Shown piece after piece: positions 44,301-50,514 of a DNA stretch of 64,000 bases. The DNA comes from Pomphorhynchus laevis (taxonomy: Eukaryota; Acanthocephala; Palaeacanthocephala; Echinorhynchida; Pomphorhynchidae). Within the stretch, counting starts at the first letter, position 1. Each line of letters opens with the position of its first letter. Under the pieces are notes generated by a model, which saw nothing but the letters and a program-made list of their open reading frames with translations, ran no database searches and had not been told where the DNA came from. The stretch spans positions 62,001-126,000 of the forward strand of contig WNNJ02000570.1 in the NCBI GenBank assembly GCA_012934845.2, written 5' to 3'. The translations under genes and the position numbers were made by a program.

Positions 44301-47180
44301 TGATGTAAATTTACTTTACATCAATAAAAATTATTGATGACCAAACTCCATGTTAGGAGCTATGAAAATAGCTCCTGCAATGGAAACTTTAAATTCTCGG
44401 TTGGAATACGCTTAGAAAGCATGTAGTTTCAACAAGAATCAAAGATGAATTAATAAGTGAAATCGGTGTGCCGAAAACCCAAACTTACTACCGTAGGCCG
44501 TGCGATAAATCTCGTTGTAAAACATGTGGACTGATACCGATATCAAAGAGATTTTTCAGTAGCATCACTGGCCTTAGTTACAATCTACGAGCAGACACAA
44601 ACTGTATTACGAACAATTGTGTTTATTTGGCGACATGCGTAAGATGTGACAAACAATATTTCGGTGAAACCTCTAATGGTCTGAATATAAGAATAAATAA
44701 CAGACGTGCAGACATTAAAAAACGAAGTCCAACAGATGGAGCAGTAGCACACGCACTCACGCATCACGCCTTAGAAACGTATAACTACATCATCATCGAA
44801 AGTGGTTTAGTACATGCTCGAGTACGTAAATCGAGAGAGATGTTTTGGATTGCACAGTTAATGGCAGAATGTCCACAAGGCCTAACACATGCTCCACAAC
44901 TTATGTGGCAAGATATAACATAGGAAACGTGTTTGTGACACGCTATATTATATTAGTTCAACACCTAACTAATTATGACATAATTAATTATTGCTAACAA
45001 TTCTGCTGTTTCTTTGTATTATAGATTGTTCTGAAGAAGTCCTAGTAAGGGACGAAACGTTAAAATAAATTATATTGTTTTTGGTCTTTACCGGTTCACA
45101 AAATTTTACTCAAAAAATATATGGACGAATCTATATTAGATCCCGGATCGCAGCTTAATACATTTCTATATATATCCCGGATCGCAGCTTAATACATCTC
45201 TATATATATTTCGGATCGCAGCTTAATAAATTATAGGATATATATAGAATCGAATAAGCCGGAATATCAACCAAAACAAAAATTAAAAAAATAAAGGATT
45301 TTATCAATTGGCATTTAAAAAGGTTATAATAAATTATACATATGCCCTTTAATTATATCAATTATAATATTTACTATTACTTGATATTATTTGATATTAT
45401 TATTTGATATAAATGTTAAATCTTTTTAAACTGAGACAACTAGAAAGAACTTACACGTATAAAATAGTAGGTCTGGGCAATGACTGCTTCAGTAAAATAG
45501 TTAATATTTATAAGATCTACAAATTGTGCGTATAGGCTGTGATAGTTTGGCTCTGTGGGTGTACGTTTCATAACTAGATAGTGGGATAGCCATTTCCAAT
45601 GCTCTTCAGTAGTAAGAGTTTCTTTAACAAATTGAGCCTGATTTTCAAAATATAGAAATAACATTAAGGCATAGAAAATTAAAGCAAAATATGTTCAAAG
45701 AACGATTAAATAATTCAAGCATGGCTTATTGTTATTTTTGAATTATATTTAATTAGTGGATAGAGTGAAATTTCAAATTTTATTAGTCAAATTTACGATA
45801 GCTAACTGATATCATCCTCAGGACATCATCCTGAGGATGATATCATCCTCAAGATGCTATCATCCTGAAACTATCACTTGAAACGACATTATTTTTCGAC
45901 TAACTTTCAAACAAGTTTAATGAATTTATTATTTTTCAGAAAGCCTTATTCTTAACAAAACCAATATTAATGATAAGGAAGGTGTATATCTAGATATGAA
46001 CATTAAATGAACATTAACTAAAAATAAAATTTAAACTCTTAAGTGGCAAATTTTTATGGATGGATAATAAATAATATACTTTGTATTAGAATAAGATACT
46101 AGATAGTTTTATCAGAGGAAATACATCATTAGCATGTATTTGGCCCCGCTGCTATGTTGGGTCGAGGACGCAACATTATTAGTCAATTTATAAAAATAAG
46201 CTTGTATTTTTAATTTCAATTTTCAATTTTAACTTTATATAAATATAAATTGTGTAAAATCTTATAGAATTATTTATTATTTATCTTTATTTTACTTTAT
46301 TTTGATGACACATATACTTTGCTTCAATCCTATAAACCAACATTTAATTACTATTTCATTCTGCACGCTACTTTAATGCTATTCATACGCCAACAGCAGT
46401 ACGCTACATTTCAGTATTGATGAACATCATCAGCTACTGATCCAATACCTACGTTTCACGTTTCGGTCATTCTAATGGTGGCTGACGATCACTCGATTTG
46501 TCTGCTTATTTTTGGAATTTAGATTTAATAAGAGACTTTCGTCTTACATTTTGCAAATTTCATTGAAATTATTTCTAATTTTAACTTAAATCCGAGTTAG
46601 TATGGGAAAATTAAATCTTTAATTGTAAACTAATCATTATTGTAAACTAATAATGATTAGCAAACTAATCATTATTTTTCTAATAAAAGGTTGCAGTATC
46701 TTTCTTGATATTTTGCTTAGCTTAATCAGATCAGATAACTGAGTCTACGTATTTTATACGATAAATAAATAAAGATAAATAAAGATAAATAATAAATAAT
46801 TACGTAAGATTTTATGCAATTTATATTTTTATATTGAAACATAAAATGAAAGTTCGTATGTTCAAAATAAATAATTGAATTATTTTGTTTTAATATTTTT
46901 GTTTTAAGTGAAGGTTATATTGCTAAGTAATAAAAATTAATATGTTCTGCGTTATAGTAACATAAGACTGAATTTGTATGAGTCGTCTTCTACTTACGTG
47001 ATTAACCAGGTTTGTAAAAGATAAATTGTTGAAGATGAATGACATTTGATTGGGTACCTCAGGAGAAGGAGGTTCCGGAGCACGCTGACGCATTTCTTGG
47101 TGCATTCTGATTAGATTGTGGTTTATTTCATCGCCCATAAATAATCGTTCATTTGGCAAAGCGTTCACAACATTTGTCGA
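22633..47180 (-). CDS. CNOT1: CNOT1, CCR4-NOT complex scaffold (partial, 18 exons)
   Basis: CNOT1 is the large scaffold on which the CCR4-NOT deadenylase assembles to shorten mRNA poly(A) tails in the cytoplasm. Exons (5' to 3' on the minus strand, ending positions): 47180-46998, 45637-45455, 43543-43316, 43261-43127, 43068-42490, 40778-40182, 38671-38253, 38205-38094, 37576-36719, 36547-36384, 35342-35225, 35174-35055, 33068-32811, 32761-32690, 28243-28078, 24230-24098, 23353-23219, 22705-22633. They sum to 4533 bp (1510 residues plus stop) with all splice phases compatible. Residues 1-243 hold most of the MIF4G domain that binds CAF1/CNOT7. About 340-600 is DUF3819, which binds CNOT9. About 1000-1500 is the C-terminal NOT1 domain that binds CNOT2-CNOT3. 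A glutamine-rich linker lies near 265-300. Only the donor of the 35225 exon is uncertain. The N-terminal half is outside the window or hidden. Confidence 0.93.
23219..23353 (-). CDS. CNOT1: CNOT1 exon T2
   Basis: Encodes VLTERLIVNRPYPWGLLVTF and VELVRNKSYRLMECPFV. This is the most conserved stretch of the NOT1 C-terminal domain (human LLERLIVNRPHPWGLL). AG acceptor at the upper end and GTTAGT donor at the lower end. Confidence 0.92.
23354..24097. other. CNOT1 intron, A/T-rich, nothing recognised
   Basis: Repeated short A/T words (ATAAATA, TTATAATA types) without a coding feature. Confidence 0.5.
24098..24230 (-). CDS. CNOT1: CNOT1 exon T3
   Basis: Encodes RYLFLNSVINYIRFPNCHTH, then FFSCTVLHLF and IKEQIVR, matching human [20 protein letters not shown] and the following YFSCTMLYLF. 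Both borders are canonical (AG, GTATGT). Confidence 0.92.
24231..24901. other. CNOT1 intron, AT-rich part
   Basis: A 66-codon open frame at 24541-24741 (+) has no recognisable motif. Nothing else was found up to the inverted PLE dimer. Confidence 0.4.
24902..26213 (-). mobile_element. PLE-C, minus arm of an inverted dimer
   Basis: Reading down from 26213 the arm encodes the block before the polymerase (LIISRADKGNCTVVMDKNDY), the fingers region (MYGLLKIHKYGVPLCPIVS) and FTLDVKSL (motif A). It then jumps to the thumb region and a C-terminal GIY-YIG nuclease (GIYNITCRECPSFYI type). The polymerase core is missing from this arm, and the copy is broken in several places. Confidence 0.8.
26214..27853 (+). 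mobile_element. PLE-C, plus arm of an inverted dimer
   Basis: From the centre outward: KYFSTEQLITQVDYLRMY, a TA microsatellite inside the fingers region, polymerase core remnants including YRYIDDMSVVW (catalytic YIDD), a thumb region with SVSKSISRNENVS-type sequence and a C-terminal GIY-YIG nuclease read from about 27413 (GIYNITC, FYISQT, KRVGEHK) to a TGA at 27701. A CTGACGATG box and a hairpin ending GAAAC follow at 27757-27785. About 770 bp at the outer end (27077-27853) is the near-exact inverse of 24902-25672. Confidence 0.82.
26285..26358. repeat. TA-dinucleotide microsatellite
   Basis: Nearly uninterrupted (TA)n of about 70 bases, one phase slip in the middle. It grew from a short CATATATG-type seed still visible in the minus arm of the PLE-C dimer. 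Confidence 0.95.
27854..28077. other. CNOT1 intron, AT-rich
   Basis: No feature recognised between the PLE-C dimer and the next exon. Confidence 0.5.
28078..28243 (-). CDS. CNOT1: CNOT1 exon T4
   Basis: Encodes SNGYNVKILNALVLYVGVRA, then ESIADSAQMDIFESMLTDLD, matching human NRYNLQLINALVLYVGTQA and the following SAHMDIFQNLAVDLD. The donor splits the glycine codon completed in T3. Confidence 0.93.
28244..29100. other. CNOT1 intron, AT-rich, nothing recognised
   Basis: No coding or repeat feature that I could match elsewhere. Confidence 0.45.
29101..29480. repeat. PLE-A tail piece and hairpin-bearing tails
   Basis: 29110-29205 is a PLE-A tail fragment (minus orientation). It is followed by short stems GCGGTATTTAGCTAAA and CGGCTTTTAGCCG within 29225-29345, which resemble LINE 3' ends. 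None encodes protein. Confidence 0.5.
29481..30030 (-). mobile_element. PLE-A polymerase end, two partial copies in tandem
   Basis: 29520-29690 and 29725-30020 both contain the LDMNIKL to KTNIN region, but the second also runs through FTRNIFLHEHSC and the following helices. Both are minus strand and both are cut off. Confidence 0.7.
30381..31541. repeat. Tandem array, nine copies of a 129-bp unit
   Basis: Units start at 30381, 30510, 30639, 30768, 30897, 31026, 31155, 31284 and 31413 and look identical by eye. The unit begins CGATCAGCTTCATGGATCAG. Because 129 is a multiple of three and the unit has no stop in one minus frame, an open frame of 366 codons runs through 30368-31468. It encodes a 43-residue repeat containing LFKLLKLLDIRLLIHEADRY. 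That frame is most simply a by-product of the array, and I know no family with this repeat. The array sits in a CNOT1 intron between PLE-A remnants. Confidence 0.95.
31542..32050. other. CNOT1 intron with faint PLE-A remnants
   Basis: 31650-31790 resembles decayed PLE-A polymerase-end DNA (minus orientation), broken by small gaps. The remainder is A/T-rich. Confidence 0.45.
32051..32270. repeat. Inverted pair of repeat R-H
   Basis: Arms of about 102 bp (32051-32152 and 32169-32270) match with only a few differences around a spacer of about 16 bp. Each arm holds the stem GACTG/CAGTC next to GAAATATC. Single copies of the same repeat are at 1195-1312 and 42175-42300. Confidence 0.9.
32395..32540 (-). 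repeat. PLE-A tail, solo copy
   Basis: Contains TGAATTGACTAATAAATAAC, GGAGGAACTGCTATGCTA and AAACATGG blocks; the distal half is lost. Confidence 0.65.
32690..32761 (-). CDS. CNOT1: CNOT1 exon T5
   Basis: A 24-codon exon encoding SLDNYLTNRSPSTFLTALRS and NITH; human has [20 protein letters not shown]. The intron before it is only 49 bases long (32762-32810). Confidence 0.92.
32811..33068 (-). CDS. CNOT1: CNOT1 exon T6
   Basis: 86 codons including FLTLLHDFPEFLVEYAYELI, CCIQLRNIIFSSFSRQMKLP and KVDLLAEINITP, each with an obvious human counterpart. The donor is GTGTGA. Confidence 0.93.
33190..33930 (-). mobile_element. L2-like LINE (family G), old fragments
   Basis: The minus strand around 33730-33860 encodes PLQLVIQQAAHVLLHF, a decayed version of the LPLQRIVNAAVRILLRL block. 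A shorter second piece of the same region lies at about 33230-33290, and more upstream polymerase remnants extend to 33930. Heavily mutated. Confidence 0.55.
34440..34530 (-). repeat. PLE-A tail fragment
   Basis: A short piece with AGCTGATATGTTATCAAG and CCAAACATAACAG, a diverged form of the stem region. Confidence 0.5.
34615..34896 (+). CDS. Small unknown protein nested in a CNOT1 intron
   Basis: A 93-residue frame on the strand opposite to CNOT1. The ATG is 12 bases after an acceptor-like TTTTTTATTTAG, which would suit cis or trans splicing to a leader, and AATAAA overlaps the stop codon (34896-34901). The product begins MIKCSIVELKDN, then has a helical stretch (DDVRTFLRSIYEKL) and FFVHWIRSQNDKVELTS, ending with a strand PVIIMKSRK. 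The alternation of strands and helix, with an acidic turn after W, loosely recalls a PB1-type ubiquitin-like fold. I cannot name a family, and this fold idea is only inference. Codon use looks ordinary and no stop interrupts it. It could be an internal exon or retrocopy. Confidence 0.5.
   Translation: MIKCSIVELKDNRSVQSFNLEIASTDDVRTFLRSIYEKLNPDTGRFFVHWIRSQNDKVELTSRAADFVIRNTKEHLPVIIMKSRKIIKTKLYD
35055..35174 (-). CDS. CNOT1: CNOT1 exon T7
   Basis: 40 codons: NTQCWTMYSSLLSALLRFIK then PFITASNTIV; human has [20 protein letters not shown]. Phase zero on both sides. Confidence 0.9.
35225..35342 (-). CDS. CNOT1: CNOT1 exon T8, 3' border uncertain
   Basis: Encodes SAYFLLNPLVCPSFTFVWIE, then LIGHGPFMGKVLQ. 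Human has the block APGFVYAWLELISHRIF here. Three donors keep the frame (exon starting at 35225, 35231 or 35252), differing by up to nine residues. Confidence 0.85.
35343..36383. other. CNOT1 intron with a duplicated exon edge
   Basis: A/T-rich. A stretch at about 35805-35845 closely resembles the T9 exon end plus its donor (36367-36412), giving a second TTACACAATC.ATTATGT-like copy without the rest of the exon. Nothing else recognised. Confidence 0.5.
36384..36547 (-). CDS. CNOT1: CNOT1 exon T9
   Basis: Encodes VLGLIAGCCLLDSDIRGSMF, then YPLPYQRMFMSLFRELS; human has [26 protein letters not shown] donor splits a methionine codon. Confidence 0.94.
36719..37576 (-). CDS. CNOT1: CNOT1 exon T10
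   Basis: The longest exon, 286 codons. It starts FRNPDNISQSSLFFALNLLR and contains a serine run, EYVWNVLEVIRVNYDL, KADDCIGGFFRGCVQICITR and ends LVVLLIKHSGD then KISLLNK. The human equivalents are LITRFFRLCTEMC and LIALLVKHSGEA. It enters the NOT1 C-terminal domain. Confidence 0.95.
37577..38093. other. CNOT1 intron with an unidentified less A/T-rich segment
   Basis: About 37800-37945 is more G/C-rich and contains a short stretch resembling transposon non-coding DNA (AAGGCACCCGACTC). No copy elsewhere in the window. Confidence 0.4.
38094..38205 (-). CDS. CNOT1: CNOT1 exon T11
   Basis: 37 codons plus a split base: AVAECNDEFRNNLLAIPIFI, then KFKLLNLSDLDVEFRTE, aligned with human [20 protein letters not shown]. 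The intron on the 5' side is only 47 bases. Confidence 0.9.
38253..38671 (-). CDS. CNOT1: CNOT1 exon T12
   Basis: About 140 codons from INLEFINFVDRIKIELAALL to LGPAWTCKIVT. Least conserved of the exons. The C-terminal GPAWTCKIVT matches human GSPWCNKQIT, and frame and phase agree on both sides. Confidence 0.9.
38919..39064. mobile_element. MITE-like element with 11-bp terminal inverted repeats
   Basis: Begins CTGACCACGTA and ends TACGTGGTCAG, a perfect inverted pair, 146 bp overall. No coding capacity and no clear target duplication. The interior (CATGTAAATGCATTTCACGC block) is shared with the copy at 39448-39561. Confidence 0.6.
39448..39561. mobile_element. Second copy of the MITE-like element, left end decayed
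   Basis: Shares the interior and the right terminus TACGTGGTCAG with 38919-39064. The left inverted repeat is no longer recognisable. Confidence 0.55.
40182..40778 (-). CDS. CNOT1: CNOT1 exon T13
   Basis: 199 codons from DFCMCTNESLIRSCAHNMVG through REQLFRQMVLNLQQLF, ISAAYIDDVCKDAALLIARD, ELERRIVP and FAKSIAGFSPLPDDITPDL. This is DUF3819, the CNOT9-binding region; human has DFALDSEESRMRIAAHHM and MDKRLATEFELR at the same places. Confidence 0.94.
41070..41121. repeat. Perfect 23-bp inverted repeat with 6-base loop
   Basis: Left arm 41070-41092 starts AACGCGTACCATCGC, loop AACAAA, right arm 41099-41121 is its exact reverse complement. The arm is clearly more G/C-rich than its surroundings. 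Confidence 0.9.
41280..41553. repeat. Palindrome with 137-bp arms and no spacer
   Basis: Symmetric about 41416/41417 (centre AACCGGTT). I find two mismatches, both near the outer end. Each arm, read outward, contains CTGAAGATGAC, a short stem and GTCGAAATATTGG, similar to PLE tails, then TATTCCTGTTTCCTCGCC. Confidence 0.95.
41813..41908 (-). repeat. Third, single copy of the palindrome arm
   Basis: Matches the left arm of 41280-41416 from ATTACAAGAAGGCGAGG to the GACGTGCCGTAGTGCC region with a few substitutions. It shows that the palindrome was built from a dispersed repeat. Confidence 0.8.
42175..42300 (+). repeat. Dispersed repeat R-H, single copy
   Basis: CAATTGAAAAGGACTGC, then ACAGTCGAAATATA and a GGATGGTTCGCAG block. 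Ends near TTTTACACGAT. Confidence 0.75.
42490..43068 (-). CDS. CNOT1: CNOT1 exon T14
   Basis: 193 codons. The first half is a low-complexity linker with a glutamine run (DHYQQQQQSRQ) and a glycine and serine stretch; such linkers vary freely between animals. The second half (YNILEIKSSF, ANVLKTINEILPGLLERASK, TTESLIRK) matches human [29 protein letters not shown] and CEQIVRK. Confidence 0.92.
43127..43261 (-). CDS. CNOT1: CNOT1 exon T15
   Basis: 45 codons: IFRPPNPWLNSVLSVMLEIR, then LHFKFEVEVLLRNLKI; human has [20 protein letters not shown] and LNLKFEIEVLCKNLAL. It closes the MIF4G domain. Confidence 0.95.
43316..43543 (-). CDS. CNOT1: CNOT1 exon T16
   Basis: 76 codons including CLKNLGKWLGTITLARNKPI, DLRSLLMEAHIKGIDY and FVLPFVSKVLEPSIQSK. 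Human has [20 protein letters not shown]. Central part of the MIF4G domain. Confidence 0.95.
43990..44165. repeat. Partial duplication of the T16 exon start and its intron
   Basis: GCCATCACTTCACTGCGGAG repeats the start of exon T16 with its acceptor. The following DNA matches the adjoining intron in two blocks (43544-43600 and about 43793-43850), with the part between them missing. Not a usable exon. Confidence 0.8.
44390..45120 (+). mobile_element. PLE-D: 5'-truncated Penelope-like element with nuclease and tail
   Basis: The only coding part is the GIY-YIG frame (44468-44923). About 100 bases later comes a CTGAAGAAGTCC box, a short stem and GGGACGAAACG (45028-45060), then an A/T-rich end. 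The polymerase is missing. It lies in the CNOT1 intron on the opposite strand. Confidence 0.75.
44468..44923 (+). CDS. PLE-D GIY-YIG endonuclease frame
   Basis: 151 residues, open. CDKSRCKTCGLI forms a cysteine cluster. Then come NNCVYLATCVRCDKQYFGET (the GIY-YIG strands, here VYL and YFG), a conserved arginine in NIRINNRRADIK, an acidic residue in SREMFWIAQLM, and a closing PQGLTHAPQ. Layout fits the C-terminal nuclease of PLEs of the Neptune/Poseidon or Perere-10 kind, but the exact clade is not settled. The frame starts inside the domain region, so it is a truncated element product and not a host gene. Confidence 0.75.
   Translation: MPKTQTYYRRPCDKSRCKTCGLIPISKRFFSSITGLSYNLRADTNCITNNCVYLATCVRCDKQYFGETSNGLNIRINNRRADIKKRSPTDGAVAHALTHHALETYNYIIIESGLVHARVRKSREMFWIAQLMAECPQGLTHAPQLMWQDIT
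45142..45235. repeat. Three tandem copies of a 34-35-bp unit
   Basis: The unit CGGATCGCAGCTTAATACAT plus a TA-rich stretch repeats three times just after PLE-D. A single relative is at about 20130-20170. Confidence 0.8.
45455..45637 (-). CDS. CNOT1: CNOT1 exon T17
   Basis: 61 codons: AQFVKETLTTEEHWKWLSHY, LVMKRTPTEPNYHSLYAQFV. Human has [20 protein letters not shown]. First half of the MIF4G domain. Confidence 0.95.
45940..46200 (+). mobile_element. PLE-A polymerase end and tail start, internally deleted
   Basis: GTATATCTAGATATGAACAT joins, after losing about 270 bases of polymerase DNA, to TTTAAACTCTTAAGTGGC and continues into the tail (CATGTATTTGGCCCCGCTG) before it is cut off. Confidence 0.75.
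46375..46720. repeat. Direct repeat, left of exon T18
   Basis: Shares ACGTTTCACGTTTC, GGCTGACGATCA and CGATTTGTCTGCTT blocks, and the closing TAATAAAAGGT stretch, with 47335-47620. The two copies bracket exon T18. On the minus strand it carries CTGATGATG and ACTGAAATG boxes like PLE tails. Confidence 0.65.
46998..47180 (-). CDS. CNOT1: CNOT1 exon T18, most 5' exon found
   Basis: 61 codons: STNVVNALPNERLFMGDEIN to EPPSPEVPNQMSFIFNNLSF and TNLVNH. Human CNOT1 has [20 protein letters not shown] at the start of the MIF4G domain. Upstream exons were not found in the window. Confidence 0.93.
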
Positions 47181-47334
47181 CTAAAAATAATCAAAATGAA
47201 CAATGAGGTATAAAAATCTGACAATAGCTGAAGTAATTTTTAGATAGTAATCGTTTTTCATAATATTTAGTTAAATGTCTATTTTGATTAATAGACTTAC
47301 AACAAAAGAATTTTCTTTCGATATTAGTGTATAT

Positions 47335-47620
47335 ATTTATAAGCAAACACCAGTAAGTTACATTTCAGTAATAGTTTATATCAACAGCTACTAATCCAAA
47401 ATCTACGTTTCACGTTTCAGTCCCTTTAATGTTGGCTGACGATCATTCGATTTGTCTGCTTTTATTGACAATTAGATTAAATGAAATACAATTCATTTAA
47501 ACTTTTTGAAATAAAATCGAAATGATTTCTAAATTAAATCTTTAATTGAATGACCTTCCTATTATTTAGCAAACTAATAAAAGGTCACATTCAAGTCTTC
47601 TTCTTAATATTTGGTTTAAG
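47335..47620. repeat. Direct repeat, right of exon T18
   Basis: The partner of 46375-46720, at roughly 960 bases distance and moderately diverged. Confidence 0.65.
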
Positions 47621-48750
47621 TATTTAGGTTTTATTGTTACGTAATATAAATGTAAATATTGTATTCATAAAAATAGAATATGCGCGATTAGTTAATACTT
47701 TATAATTAGCAAAAACAATTAAAATTAAACAGCTTTAATAAATCGCCTCAAACTCTAAACGATATGGATAACTCCAGGATTTCAAATGCCATTTGCGTCT
47801 AAATTATCAGCGTTTTGCTTTTATGTGGGTAAACGAGCTGCTCGAATTTATTAGAGATACAAAATATTTTCATGGTACAAAATAATAAAATTTAGATTAT
47901 CAGATTAGCTTCACCAGATAGGCTTATTATTATAGGCTTTACGCATGATAAAGCCTATAATAATATTTATTCTGAAAACTTTTGACTACAATTAGATAAT
48001 CCTTGATAAAACTGTATACCCACGTGCCACTGAAATATTGGATCGAAGTTGTATAATAAATGTCTCTTAACCTTATTTACAATTTAATAACAATAGATTA
48101 GTTTTATAGGGATAATTCAGGTTTAAACGAATAATTCAGGCTTATAGAGATATCAGATAGCTTTATAAATATATCATTGACGTATAGGCTAAAACCTATT
48201 GATGAAAAAAGTAGCTTAATGAAAAAGTTGCTAAAATGATTTATAAATATTTTTGTCTGAATGTAAAAAAACGATTATAATTAAGATTTCTAATGAATGA
48301 AAACGAGCACAGTATAATCTTATAAAATTTGTCAAGAAGCTTAAAGTAGTAATCGACCAAGCAAATGTAAAATATCATTTCAACTAAAAACTTTGTAAAG
48401 TAAGTATAATTATAAAACTAAATAAAACTAATTAAAATATAATCAAAATATAATGATGAAAATGTAATTTAATAATCAGGTAATAATCATGTTTGCATTA
48501 TTTGTCGAAATAATAAGGAATAAAATAAGCGCAAAAATCTACAAATAAACTGATGACCGTCGTACAAATAGATTATCACGAACTAGTATATTACCAAATA
48601 TTAGATTAAGAAATATCCTTGAGTCAACAAACATTATTGTAAAAACAGTGAAATATATTTACTATATTACGAGATAAAAGGCAAAAGAACGCCAAAGTAA
48701 ATTTAAAGTAAATTCAAAATAAGTTTATCGCATATACGATATCGGAAATT
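47621..48750. other. AT-rich stretch, probable CNOT1 intron
   Basis: No exon, repeat or frame recognised. A short inverted pair (AGGCTTTA/TAAAGCCT) lies near 47930-47960. Confidence 0.4.
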
Positions 48751-49162
48751 CCTGACACTCTAACTGTCTTTCTTCTATCTACAAATGTCTCTTCAATCTC
48801 CATCTCGTTCTAAACCCCGAAAAGTCCAAAATAATGTGGATCCTCCCCCGTAAACCAAACATATCTCCTCCCACTGTATATTTTGCCTCATCGATCATCC
48901 CCATAGTCCACAATTTCACTTTCTTAGGCTTCCATTTCGATGATCACCTTTCCCTTAAACCCTTCGTCCGTGACAAGGTCCGCTCGTCTAACTTAATTCT
49001 CCGTGACATCCGCCGTATTCGCCCCCTTATCGACTTCCGTTCTTGTATGTCTCTTTTTTCATCGCTTCTTTTCCCTAAAATCGATTACTGCCTTAGCCTT
49101 TTCGTCAATTCTCCAAAATCCATCATCTTACCCCTACAACGAATAATCAACAGACCCGTTTG
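48751..49162 (+). mobile_element. L2-like LINE (family G), C-terminal fragment 1
   Basis: LVLNPEKSKIMWILPRKPNI-like start, then HNFTFLGFHFDDHLSLKPFV, LILRDIRRIRPL and LPLQRIINRPV, where it breaks off and a second copy begins within the same strand. Confidence 0.8.
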
Positions 49163-50115
49163 AAGCTCTTTAAAGTGTTCTCATCTCCCTCGAACTCTCC
49201 TCCGCATTCGACATTGTTGATCACTCCGTCCTCCTTTCTCGCCTTCGTTTTGATTACGGCTTTTCTACCTCCTCCGTAGCATGGTTCGCCTCATATCTAT
49301 CCGACCGTTCCTTTCGCGTCTGTTTTAATTAATCATCGTCCCTTCCCATCCCTATTTTTTGCGAGGTCACACAAGGTTCAGTCTTAGGTCCCCTGCTTTT
49401 CGCCCTTCTGCATGACGATCTCTCTCCGTTTATTAAACCTTACTCCTTTAACGTCATGCAATACGCCGATGACATTCTAATCTATGATCATGCACCCGCA
49501 CATCGCATACACGATATCGGCATTTCTGCCTCCAACTGTCTTTCTTCTATCTACAAACATCTATCCAATCTCCATCTCGTTCTAAACCCCCGACAAGTCC
49601 AAAATAATGCGGATCCTCCCCCGTAAACCAAACATATCTCCTCCCACTGTATATTTTGCCTCATCGATCATCCCCATAGTCCACAATCTCACTTTCTTAG
49701 GCTTCCATTTCGATGATCACCTTTCCCTTAAACCCTTCGTCCGTGACAAGGTCCGCTCATCTAACTTAATTCTCCGTGACATCCGCCGTATCGGCCCCCT
49801 TATCGACTTCCGTTCTTGTATGTCTCTTCTTTCATCGCTTCTTTTCCCTAAAATCGATTAACGCCTTAGCCTTTTCGCAAATTCTCCAAAATCCATCATC
49901 CTACCCCTACAACGAATAATCAACACCGCCGTTCGAGTGCTCTTTCGTCTCCGTCGCTTCGACCACACATCCACATATCTTGCTTAACTCTCCTGGCCCA
50001 CCACCTCCATACCCACCTCCTCAAAACATGATTTAGATGTTTGTTTTTGTTGTTTGTGTTCATGTAAGCGTGCGCCAGCACCCATTTGCCACGTAAAATA
50101 AACCTTTTTTATTTA
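49163..50115 (+). mobile_element. L2-like LINE (family G), fragment 2 with complete 3' tail
   Basis: Starts in the polymerase core (decayed [15 protein letters not shown], then TQGSVLGPLLF in another frame and FNVMQYADDILIY). It continues through LGFHFDDHLSLKPFVRDKVR and ends with CATGTAAGCGTGCGCC, CATTTGCCACGTAAAATAAA and a TTTA-rich run at 50115. Nearly identical to fragment 1 in the overlap, so both are probably young. Confidence 0.8.
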
Positions 50116-50514
50116 TTTTATTATTATTTCATTAATGCTGATAACAAATCATAATTGAACAAATAGTAAAGGCTTTTTCATTTATAAGAAAGATGACATT
50201 TAGGTTGTGTTCAATAAAGATATACATATAATGTTATCCGAACTAGTGCAAGCTTTACATGAAAAAAATTCACATTTTCATTAAATGTCAATTATTTCAA
50301 GAGATTTATTATAGCAATTTATAATGTAAAAATTGATATGCGTGTATTGGATCAAATTGTGTCACAATAAATCGCAATTCATTCGAATTTTAATTCTTAA
50401 TAAATTTGAAAGAACTAAACATCTGAATTACTACGGAATATTTAATACAGATGTATTATTAAGTTATCACACGACATAACTGTATAAGCAATATAGATGA
50501 AAATAAATACGAAA
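50116..50514. other. AT-rich spacer between opposing LINE copies
   Basis: Nothing recognised. Confidence 0.45.
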
